A stretch of 14,972 nt of DNA. Source: Clostridia bacterium. GTDB taxonomy: Bacteria; Bacillota; Clostridia; Christensenellales; UBA1242. Of the stretch, positions 5,254-10,827 are shown piece by piece. The stretch is from NCBI GenBank assembly GCA_028704215.1, contig JAQVLJ010000017.1, positions 1-14,972 on the forward strand. The letters run 5' to 3'. The first letter of the stretch is position 1. Each line of letters opens with the position of its first letter. Under the pieces are notes generated by a model that made no database searches, had not been told where the DNA came from, and was given only the letters and a program-made list of their open reading frames with translations. Made by a program: the position numbers and the translations under genes.

Positions 5254-5781
5254 ATGAATATTTTACACAACATTAACCCAGATAGAATCAAACCTGATGA
5301 CTTTATCGCTGTGATAGAGATAAATAAAGGTGCAAAAAACAAATATGAACTGGACAAAGAAACGGGAATGCTAATAATGGACAGAGTGCTTTACACTTCT
5401 ACTCACTACCCAGCAAATTATGGTTTTTTGCCACGTACGTTAGCTCTTGATGAAGATCCACTTGATGTGTTTGTTTTTTGTTCTGAAGCTATCGTGCCAT
5501 TTTCTTTGGTTAGGTGTTATCCTATTGGATGTATAACAATGATTGATAGTGGAAAAGAAGATCACAAAGTGTTAGCCATACCTTTTTCTGATCCACAATT
5601 TAATAGTATCAAAGAAGTTGAACAGTTACCAGCACATATTATGGACGAATTAAAGCACTTTCTACAAGTATACAAAGACCTTGAACCTAACAAAAAAACC
5701 ATTATAGACAAAGTATACGACAGCAAATATGCACAAAAAGTAATCATTGATTGCAAAAAGAGATACGAAGAAACAAAATAA
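5254..5781 (+). CDS. ppa: Inorganic pyrophosphatase, family I
   Basis: A 175-aa soluble family I pyrophosphatase, which hydrolyses the PPi made by tRNA charging, nucleic-acid synthesis and other reactions, using Mg2+. The signature DEDPLDV (residues 66-72) supplies the metal-binding aspartates. YTSTHYPANYGFLP (47-60) and the IEINKG segment with Glu22 are the other usual active-site parts. Late basic residues occur near the C-terminus (KKRYEETK). Length is typical of the bacterial hexameric type. Start ATG-5254 follows AAGGAT. The gene is monocistronic, ending in a compact hairpin shared with the opposing DUF1540 gene. No oddities are seen. Confidence 0.95.
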   Translation: MNILHNINPDRIKPDDFIAVIEINKGAKNKYELDKETGMLIMDRVLYTSTHYPANYGFLPRTLALDEDPLDVFVFCSEAIVPFSLVRCYPIGCITMIDSGKEDHKVLAIPFSDPQFNSIKEVEQLPAHIMDELKHFLQVYKDLEPNKKTIIDKVYDSKYAQKVIIDCKKRYEETK

Positions 5782-5806
5782 AACGCCTATTAGGCGTTTA
5801 TTTTTT
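5781..5806. terminator. Bidirectional terminator between ppa and the DUF1540 gene
   Basis: AAACGCC/GGCGTTT stem (5781-5787 with 5793-5799), loop TATTA, then six Ts on the plus strand and a T-rich tract on the minus strand. It overlaps the last base of ppa and the last codon of the opposing gene. Confidence 0.88.
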
Positions 5807-6112
5807 CAAAAAAGTAATACAATATGGACATTCGTTACATGAATTTACTATGATACCATTAGCTTTACATAAACCATTATCATTCAAAATGCAATCCTTT
5901 GCTTTGCACTTTATTTCTACGTTTTTGCAATGGCTATAAGGTGCTATATCAGGTGGAGTATCAAACATATCTTTTGATATATTTTTTATTGGTTTGGTGC
6001 TATCTTTTTGATAATCAGTGCATTCTGCATTTTTGCCAATACTCAGATGTTTGCGCTCACATTTTAACCTGTCATTGTACGCGCAATTTCTTTTTCTACA
6101 AACAATATCCAT
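5798..6112 (-). CDS. Cysteine-rich DUF1540 protein with two repeats
   Basis: A 104-aa protein with eleven cysteines in two copies of the DUF1540 pattern. The first is CRKRNCAYNDRLKCERKHLSI (residues 5-25) ending near Cys31; the second is KCKAKDCILNDNGLCKANGI and ends ECPYCITF. DUF1540 proteins are small, probably metal-binding proteins common in Clostridia, with no firm function. I chose the ATG at 6110-6112 because AGAGG lies five bases upstream; an in-frame ATG five codons earlier (6125-6127) has none. There is no signal peptide. A linker rich in Ser, Lys and Pro (about 38-58) joins the repeats. It is divergent from rplI, with overlapping promoter regions, and convergent with ppa. Confidence 0.8.
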   Translation of the reverse strand: MDIVCRKRNCAYNDRLKCERKHLSIGKNAECTDYQKDSTKPIKNISKDMFDTPPDIAPYSHCKNVEIKCKAKDCILNDNGLCKANGIIVNSCNECPYCITFLKK

Positions 6113-6151
6113 AAAAACCTCTATCATATATTTTTTACTGCATTTAAAAAA

Positions 6152-6180
6152 TATATACTACTTCGCATTTGACTTTGTAA
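6152..6180 (-). promoter_or_regulatory. Possible promoter of the DUF1540 gene
   Basis: On the minus strand, TTACAA (6175-6180), 17 bp, TATATA (6152-6157). It is weak at -35 and overlaps the divergent rplI promoter, so the two could compete. Confidence 0.3.
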
Positions 6181-6197
6181 TAATTGTTGATTATAAT
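6169..6197 (+). promoter_or_regulatory. Strong sigma-A promoter of rplI
   Basis: TTGACT (6169-6174), 17 bp, perfect TATAAT (6192-6197). The predicted start near 6204 coincides with the AAGGAG ribosome site (6203-6208), so the leader is only about 11 nt. Confidence 0.8.
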
Positions 6198-6214
6198 AAA
6201 TTAAGGAGAACGAA

Positions 6215-6655
6215 ATGAAGGTTATTTTGAATGTGGACTTGAAAGGAAAAGGTAAAAAGGGCGATGTAGTTGAGGTCAATTCTGGATACGCAAATAATTA
6301 CCTTTTTAAGCAGGGCATCGCAAAACCTGCAACAGCCATTAACTTGAACGAAAACAAAGGATTAAAAGACGCTCAAACCTTTCATCATCAAAAAGAAGTG
6401 GAAAAATGGCATGCGGTAGCAAACCAAATCAAACAAAAAAGCATTGATATAAAAATAAACGTGGGCGAAAATGGAAAAATATTTGGCTCAGTAACAAAAA
6501 ATGAAATAGTGGACAAATTGAAAGAGCAAGGAATAGAAATTGACAAAAAACAAATTACCGATTTTGTACCAATCAAAGCGATTGGAGTATACGAAATAGG
6601 CATCCAACTATTTAAAGAAGTAAGTTGCAAAGTAAAAGTTAACGTAAGCGCATAA
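6215..6655 (+). CDS. rplI: Ribosomal protein L9 (bL9)
   Basis: A 146-aa L9, a large-subunit protein that binds 23S rRNA near the L1 stalk base and helps limit frameshifting. The N-terminal rRNA-binding domain has the family signature KGKKGDVVEVNSGYANNYLF (residues 12-31). A charged connecting helix (about 45-75) leads to the C-terminal domain (IKINVGENGKIFGSVTKNEI and on, 77-146). Length is normal. ATG-6215 is preceded by AAGGAG and the gene ends with tandem TAA TAA. In many bacteria rplI is linked to rpsF-rpsR or dnaB; here it stands alone, divergent from a DUF1540 gene and convergent with glyS. Confidence 0.96.
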   Translation: MKVILNVDLKGKGKKGDVVEVNSGYANNYLFKQGIAKPATAINLNENKGLKDAQTFHHQKEVEKWHAVANQIKQKSIDIKINVGENGKIFGSVTKNEIVDKLKEQGIEIDKKQITDFVPIKAIGVYEIGIQLFKEVSCKVKVNVSA

Positions 6656-6656
6656 T

Positions 6657-6690
6657 AAAAAAAAAGCATACTAATGTATGCTTTTTTTTT
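6657..6690. terminator. Bidirectional terminator between rplI and glyS
   Basis: A GCATAC/GTATGC core stem (6666-6671 with 6676-6681), loop TAAT, flanked by nine As and nine Ts, gives T tracts on both strands. It reaches into the glyS stop codon (6689-6691). Confidence 0.92.
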
Positions 6691-8068
6691 ATATCAACTT
6701 GTCCAAAACATATTTTGGTAAGTCATTTATGTGTATGCGTATTTGTTCCATACTATCCCTATCTCTAATAGTTACGGTATCGTCATTCAGAGTGTCGAAA
6801 TCTACTGTTACGCAGTATGGCGTACCTATTTCGTCTTGTCTTCTGTATCTTTTGCCAATGCTGCCAGCATCATCAAATGTGCAAGGAAAGTAGTGACAGA
6901 GTTTTTTGTATATATCGAGAGCTTTGTCATTATGCTCTTTTTTCATCAAAGGCAAAACCGCTACTTTATAAGCCGCCATTTTTGGACTTAAATGCAATAC
7001 ATCTCGAGTTGTTCCGTCTTCCAAAGTTTCTGTATCAAAACTATCGCACAACAATGCCAAAATTAATCTTTCAACTCCATAAGTGCTTTCAACTACATAA
7101 GGAATGAATTTTTCATTTGTAACAGGGTCTAAGTAATCTTGGCATTTGCCGCTAAACTCTTGGTGACGCTTCAAATCGTAATTTGTCCTATTGTGTGTGC
7201 CATTAATTTCTCCCCAACCAAATGGAAACAAATATTCAATGTCGCACGCATTTTTTGCATAATGTGCTAGTTTTTCGTGGTCTTTATAACGCAGATTTTC
7301 TTTTTTGATTCCTAGACTAGATATAAAGTCCATACCTTTCTGCTTGTAATAATCGTAATACTTTTCATCACTGCCTTGTTTACAGAACCATTGATGTTCC
7401 ATTTGTTCAAATTCTACTGTTCTAAAAGTAAAGTTACCAGGCGTGATTTCATTACGGAACGCCTTTCCGATTTGTGCTATTCCAAACGGTATCTTAGTAC
7501 GCATTGAACGTTGTATATTCAAAAAGTCCACATAAGCACCTTGTGCGGTTTCAGGTCGAAGATATACGATGTTTTGGTTGTCTTTTGTTACGCCCCTGTA
7601 TGTTTCAAACATTAAATTGAATTTTCTGATAGAAGTAAAATTGTGATTGCCGCAATTTGGACAAACAATTTTGTGTTCTGTAACAAACTCGTCTAATTGT
7701 TCAAGGCTCATACCGTCAGCGTTGATATTGATATTGTGTTTTTGTGCATAATCTTGCACGAGGTTATCAGCTCTATGTCGTGTCTTACAATTTTTACAAT
7801 CCATCAACGGATCAGTAAATGATTGAATATGTCCGCTTGCTTCCCACACACGCGGGTTCATCAAAATACCAGCATCAAGTCCATAAGAATTTTCGCTGCA
7901 CTGAATAAACTGTCGCCACCATTCTTTTTTGATGTTGTTCTTTATTTCTATTCCCAAAGGACCATAATCCCAAGTATTACCTAATCCACCATAGATTTCA
8001 CTTCCTGGATAGATAAAACCTTTTGTTTTGCATAAATTAATAATCTTGTCAATGTTTAGTTTTTCCAT
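6689..8068 (-). CDS. glyS: Glycyl-tRNA synthetase, single-chain dimeric type
   Basis: A 459-aa class II aminoacyl-tRNA synthetase that joins glycine to tRNA-Gly in the cytosol. It is the alpha-2 (eukaryote/archaea-like) form used by many low-GC Gram-positives, not the alpha2-beta2 GlyQS form. Visible parts are the opening GFIYPGSEIYGGLGNTWDYG, a cysteine pair insertion (Cys91/Cys94 and Cys136/Cys139, probably a zinc site), RPETAQG (171-177), motif 2 with FRNE (204-207) then FRTVEFEQMEHQWF, motif 3 GVERLILAL, and the anticodon-binding domain from VAVLPLM to the end. The ATG follows GGAG. The leader is only about 19 nt, so there is no T-box riboswitch; control by tRNA charging is not expected. 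Confidence 0.96.
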   Translation of the reverse strand: MEKLNIDKIINLCKTKGFIYPGSEIYGGLGNTWDYGPLGIEIKNNIKKEWWRQFIQCSENSYGLDAGILMNPRVWEASGHIQSFTDPLMDCKNCKTRHRADNLVQDYAQKHNININADGMSLEQLDEFVTEHKIVCPNCGNHNFTSIRKFNLMFETYRGVTKDNQNIVYLRPETAQGAYVDFLNIQRSMRTKIPFGIAQIGKAFRNEITPGNFTFRTVEFEQMEHQWFCKQGSDEKYYDYYKQKGMDFISSLGIKKENLRYKDHEKLAHYAKNACDIEYLFPFGWGEINGTHNRTNYDLKRHQEFSGKCQDYLDPVTNEKFIPYVVESTYGVERLILALLCDSFDTETLEDGTTRDVLHLSPKMAAYKVAVLPLMKKEHNDKALDIYKKLCHYFPCTFDDAGSIGKRYRRQDEIGTPYCVTVDFDTLNDDTVTIRDRDSMEQIRIHINDLPKYVLDKLI

Positions 8069-8093
8069 ATTCGCTCCATAAAAATATATTCGA

Positions 8094-8122
8094 ATTATAC
8101 AATGTTTTTTTTATTATGTAAA
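8094..8122 (-). promoter_or_regulatory. Sigma-A promoter of glyS
   Basis: On the minus strand, TTTACA (8117-8122), 17 bp, perfect TATAAT (8094-8099). The predicted start is near 8087. Confidence 0.75.
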
Positions 8123-8125
8123 GCA

Positions 8126-8152
8126 AACAAAAAGGACATTTGAAAATGTCCT
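8126..8152 (-). terminator. Rho-independent terminator of the 415-aa gene
   Basis: AGGACATT/AATGTCCT stem (8133-8140 with 8145-8152) with a four-base loop, followed on the minus strand by TTTTGTT. It lies just past the stop at 8162 and directly before the glyS promoter, insulating the two same-strand genes. Confidence 0.82.
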
Positions 8153-8161
8153 CTTAATTTA

Positions 8162-9409
8162 TTAAAGTGAATGTAAACTATCGTTCGATTTATCCAGAGC
8201 ATGCTGCTTTGCTGGATCGCCACCTTTTAAGGCAAGCTGCTTTTCATCATCAAAGTATTTTGATTTTTTTACACCATCTAGAGCAATCAACTTTGCTTCA
8301 TCAAAATAACTTTGAACTATATCTTTTCTCACTGGTACTAACTTGCGCTTATTTTTGATGTTTTTATCATCATTTGAATTAAAAGTACTGTTTTCAGTTT
8401 TATTTTCTTTGTCTTCCAATTCAATAGATTCAATTTTCTTTTCGAAAGTTTCAATTTTTTCGACTTCATTTTGTTTTGGATCAACGATATTTTCTTTGTT
8501 TTCCAATTCTGATGCTTCTATCTTACTAATATTATCTTCAAGTATTGTGACCATCTTTTTGCGGTTAAACATTCCTGTTGCTTTAGTTAATATGACTTTA
8601 TCTCTAATTTTTACATTTGAAAATTCTTTTTTTGCTTCAGCAACTTTATTTGCTTCATTTTCAAAATCTTTTGAATGAGTTTTTAAAGATTGTTTTATTT
8701 TTTTGTTTTCTTTGCTTAATTCTCTACGTTTTTGTAAATTTTTGAATAATTTTGGTATAAATTTTAATGCTAGGTATGATAATACCGCTACTGCCATCAT
8801 AAATACAGCAAGTTCAAGCACAATTCCACCAAACACCAAACAAAATGGGAATGATACAAGTGTCAAACCAGCCAAAGTTTCAGCAGTTTTTTTCACAGGA
8901 TCAAAATGTTTCTTTTTGAATGCTTTGACGTCTTTTTCATCAGAGGTTTCTTTAAAGACATTTGGTCGATTTTGTTTCATATTCTTATAATCTTTGATTG
9001 ATGTCTTCTTTTTGTTTTTTGAAATCAAAGATGATCTTTGTTGTTTTATATTGTCTGTGCTTTTGTCGATTATATCAGTAATGTCGATTTCGTTGTACCC
9101 TGTGTTTGAGCTATATACGTACAAAGGAGTATCTAATTTGCTCAAATTTTGACCTCTATCTATTTTTATATAAGAATTACCTATCAAAGTGTAAAATTTA
9201 TCTTTGGAAAAATCTATTTTTTTGCCATCTTTACCAAAAAAGACAATATCATTATCTTCTGAGTATTTAAGCATCTCGTTTAGAGTACCATTTTTATAAA
9301 CATCAGCAAAACACAATACAACTCTTGTTTGCCTGTCCAAATTGTTATAAATATCTTTGTTCAAATCACTTGAGAAGCCATCTTTTATTATTTTTTTAGA
9401 CTTTGCCAT
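8162..9409 (-). CDS. Unrecognised 415-aa protein with a central two-helix membrane hairpin
   Basis: I do not recognise a family. Residues 1-115 look like a small folded domain (RQTRVVLCFADVYKNGTLNE, then TPLYVYSSNTGYNEIDI). A basic, probably disordered part follows (120-172). Two hydrophobic helices (about 176-196 and 198-219) form a probable membrane hairpin that puts both ends on the same, likely cytoplasmic, side. A charged coiled-coil-prone part comes next (222-265), then a very acidic and basic low-complexity tail (285-360). Near the C-terminus there is a degenerate repeat: YFDEAKLIALDG, YFDDEKQLALKGG, then PAKQHALDKS. The ATG follows AAGG with a short gap. It has its own promoter and terminator. 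It is perhaps a membrane-linked structural or scaffold protein, but that is inference from composition alone. Confidence 0.75.
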   Translation of the reverse strand: MAKSKKIIKDGFSSDLNKDIYNNLDRQTRVVLCFADVYKNGTLNEMLKYSEDNDIVFFGKDGKKIDFSKDKFYTLIGNSYIKIDRGQNLSKLDTPLYVYSSNTGYNEIDITDIIDKSTDNIKQQRSSLISKNKKKTSIKDYKNMKQNRPNVFKETSDEKDVKAFKKKHFDPVKKTAETLAGLTLVSFPFCLVFGGIVLELAVFMMAVAVLSYLALKFIPKLFKNLQKRRELSKENKKIKQSLKTHSKDFENEANKVAEAKKEFSNVKIRDKVILTKATGMFNRKKMVTILEDNISKIEASELENKENIVDPKQNEVEKIETFEKKIESIELEDKENKTENSTFNSNDDKNIKNKRKLVPVRKDIVQSYFDEAKLIALDGVKKSKYFDDEKQLALKGGDPAKQHALDKSNDSLHSL

Positions 9410-9427
9410 ATACTACCTTCTGCAATT

Positions 9428-9456
9428 ATTTTATAACATAAATATATATTTGTCAA
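9428..9456 (-). promoter_or_regulatory. Sigma-A promoter of the 415-aa gene
   Basis: On the minus strand, perfect TTGACA (9451-9456), 17 bp, TAAAAT (9428-9433). The predicted start near 9421 gives a leader of about 12 nt. Confidence 0.7.
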
Positions 9457-9524
9457 TATACAGGCATAAAATATTTTTGTTAAAGTGTTTTTACTTTTTT
9501 TTAAGAAAAATATACAAAAAGGTA

Positions 9525-9553
9525 TTTACAAATTATTTGCATTGTGCTATCAT
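9525..9553 (+). promoter_or_regulatory. Promoter of the 87-aa gene
   Basis: TTTACA (9525-9530), 17 bp, TATCAT (9548-9553). The predicted start near 9560 precedes AAGGAG at 9565-9570. Confidence 0.6.
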
Positions 9554-9579
9554 AAGGCAACAAGAAGGAGAAGATGCTA

Positions 9580-9843
9580 ATGCAACAAACAATTGTTTTT
9601 GTTTTCAGTAAAACAGAATTAAACGAAAAATATTTACACGCCTTTAATTTATCAACGAAAAATCTTAATCGTATAACCATTAAAGTTTCTGAAGAATGTA
9701 ACGAAAAGACTTTGGGAGATATTTCTAATAATTATGAATTTAAGATTTATGATAAAACAACGGGAGAAATGATTTCAACAACCTTAGAGAAATTGAGGGA
9801 TATGTGCGAAACCGCAGAAATACAACCAGAAAATATAATGTAG
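9580..9843 (+). CDS. Unrecognised 87-aa protein
   Basis: A small protein of unknown family. Two in-frame ATGs are possible, at 9574 and 9580; AAGGAG (9565-9570) is three bases from the first and nine from the second, so I prefer 9580 (M-Q-Q-T-I-V-F-V-F). The product has no membrane segment. It is predicted mixed alpha/beta: a first strand (TIVFVFS), a middle with KNLNRITIKVSEE, then NYEFKIYDKTTGEMISTTLE and a final helix (LEKLRDMCETAE). It has its own promoter and a strong terminator. The opposite-strand neighbour is the 415-aa unknown protein, transcribed divergently. No function can be assigned. Confidence 0.7.
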   Translation: MQQTIVFVFSKTELNEKYLHAFNLSTKNLNRITIKVSEECNEKTLGDISNNYEFKIYDKTTGEMISTTLEKLRDMCETAEIQPENIM

Positions 9844-9861
9844 TATTAATACAATTAATGT

Positions 9862-9886
9862 AAAAAATGCCTTTGGCATTTTTTTT
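9862..9886 (+). terminator. Rho-independent terminator of the 87-aa gene
   Basis: AAAAAATGCC/GGCATTTTTT stem (9862-9871 with 9875-9884), loop TTT, with the T run continuing to 9886. Confidence 0.9.
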
Positions 9887-9941
9887 GTTGCAATTTTTAT
9901 AAAAAAAATTAAAATGATTGTTAGTTTTTTAATATATTCGT

Positions 9942-9970
9942 TTTACATTTATTTTTGTATATGCTAAAAT
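9942..9970 (+). promoter_or_regulatory. Promoter of the HicB-like operon, extended -10
   Basis: TTTACA (9942-9947), 17 bp, TAAAAT (9965-9970), with TG one base before the -10 (TGCTAAAAT). The predicted start is near 9977, directly at the AGAGGT ribosome site. Confidence 0.7.
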
Positions 9971-9987
9971 TTTAGTCAGAGGTAGAG

Positions 9988-10257
9988 ATGAAAGTTACAG
10001 AAAAAAATATTGTTTATCCAGCAGTTTTGTACAGAGACCCCGAAACTGGTGGCTTTACCATTGCTATTCACGACCTTGGAATAGTTACAGAGGGTGAGAC
10101 CGTTGAAAAAGCTTATCTGAACTGTAAAGAATATTTGACAACTATGTGCGAGTGTGCAATTCGTTTTGATTGTGAAATAGAACCGCCTAGCAATTATATA
10201 GATATATGTAAAAAATTTAAAGACAATTTGGTCATCTTAGTAGATACACAAGTTTAG
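9988..10257 (+). CDS. HicB-like (UPF0150-fold) protein
   Basis: An 89-aa protein with the partial RNase-H-like fold of HicB antitoxins. The start YPAVLYRDPETGGFTIAIHD (residues 10-29) and the following VTEGETVEKAYLNCKEYL match the usual pattern of a YP-strand, a G-G-F turn, D-L, then T-E-G-x-T-x-E-A helix, ending in PPSNY. It lacks an obvious C-terminal DNA-binding RHH or HTH domain, so it may not repress its own promoter. No HicA (short double-stranded-RNA-binding toxin) is next to it; instead a 175-aa unknown protein follows seven bases later. ATG-9988 follows AGAGGT. It is either a solitary HicB-fold protein or half of an unusual pair. Confidence 0.75.
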   Translation: MKVTEKNIVYPAVLYRDPETGGFTIAIHDLGIVTEGETVEKAYLNCKEYLTTMCECAIRFDCEIEPPSNYIDICKKFKDNLVILVDTQV

Positions 10258-10264
10258 GTGTATT

Positions 10265-10792
10265 ATGGCAAAAGTGAGCGAAGTTAATTGGTCACAACTT
10301 GATTTTTTGATAAATAACTTTTATGAGATTATTGAGTTCAAACGTGGCCGTGGTATATATGGCGATAGAGTGATTTTGCAGAGGTCAAAACATTCTAGCG
10401 CTATTTTTGGTGAAAAAGACAGGTTCTATGAATTTTACTATATGGATGCAAAACCGGTAGTAGAATTACCTCGAACAATATTTGAGAGAATAAAGGTCAT
10501 CACACGCATAGTGCGTAGCCCTGATGATATGAGCGTATTGTGTGATTACAAGGGAGAAAATGCTGCCAATCCTATCAATTGGGCAGTGGAAACGACTCGT
10601 CAGATTGCAGATTCGAAATCACTTGACTATAAAGTGCTTAATGAACTGTTACTCAAAAGATACAAATTGTTGGATGTTCAATTCATTAGTAAACTTAACA
10701 AACATAGAGAAAAACAATACTTTATTGCAAGCAGTGAGAGTTTGGATTTGATATCAAAAGAACACTCGAACAATCAATTAGCAATTGTGTAA
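10265..10792 (+). CDS. Unrecognised 175-aa protein cotranscribed with the HicB-like gene
   Basis: A soluble protein of unknown family. It starts at ATG-10265, whose ribosome site (AGGTG) overlaps the TAG stop of the HicB-like gene, so the two are probably translationally coupled. Visible parts are an aromatic and basic N-terminal half (FLINNFYEIIEFKRGRGIYG, then DRFYEFYYMDAKPVVELPRT), a middle helix (IFERIKVITRIVRSPDD), and a C-terminal helical part (LDYKVLNELLLKRYKLLDVQ) with a polar tail. There is no membrane segment or signal peptide. It is far larger than HicA and lacks the HicA G-S-H core. Context makes a partner role to the HicB-like protein likely; the function is not known. Confidence 0.75.
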   Translation: MAKVSEVNWSQLDFLINNFYEIIEFKRGRGIYGDRVILQRSKHSSAIFGEKDRFYEFYYMDAKPVVELPRTIFERIKVITRIVRSPDDMSVLCDYKGENAANPINWAVETTRQIADSKSLDYKVLNELLLKRYKLLDVQFISKLNKHREKQYFIASSESLDLISKEHSNNQLAIV

Positions 10793-10824
10793 AAAAACCA
10801 CTAAACTTATTAGTGATTTTTTTT
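10791..10824. terminator. Bidirectional terminator between the 175-aa gene and secA
   Basis: CACTAA/TTAGTG core (10799-10804 with 10810-10815), loop ACTTA, flanked by seven As on the left and eight Ts on the right. Each strand therefore ends in a T run. It sits between two stop codons (10790-10792 and 10828-10830). Confidence 0.88.
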
Positions 10825-10827
10825 GTG

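Noticed and set aside
8069..8160. A T-box riboswitch before glyS
   Set aside because: The promoter lies only about 26 bases from the start codon, and the hairpin further upstream is the terminator of the preceding gene. There is no room for a T-box leader.
9988..10792. Naming the pair hicBA
   Set aside because: The second protein is 175 aa with none of the HicA core, so the name would imply a function that is not shown.
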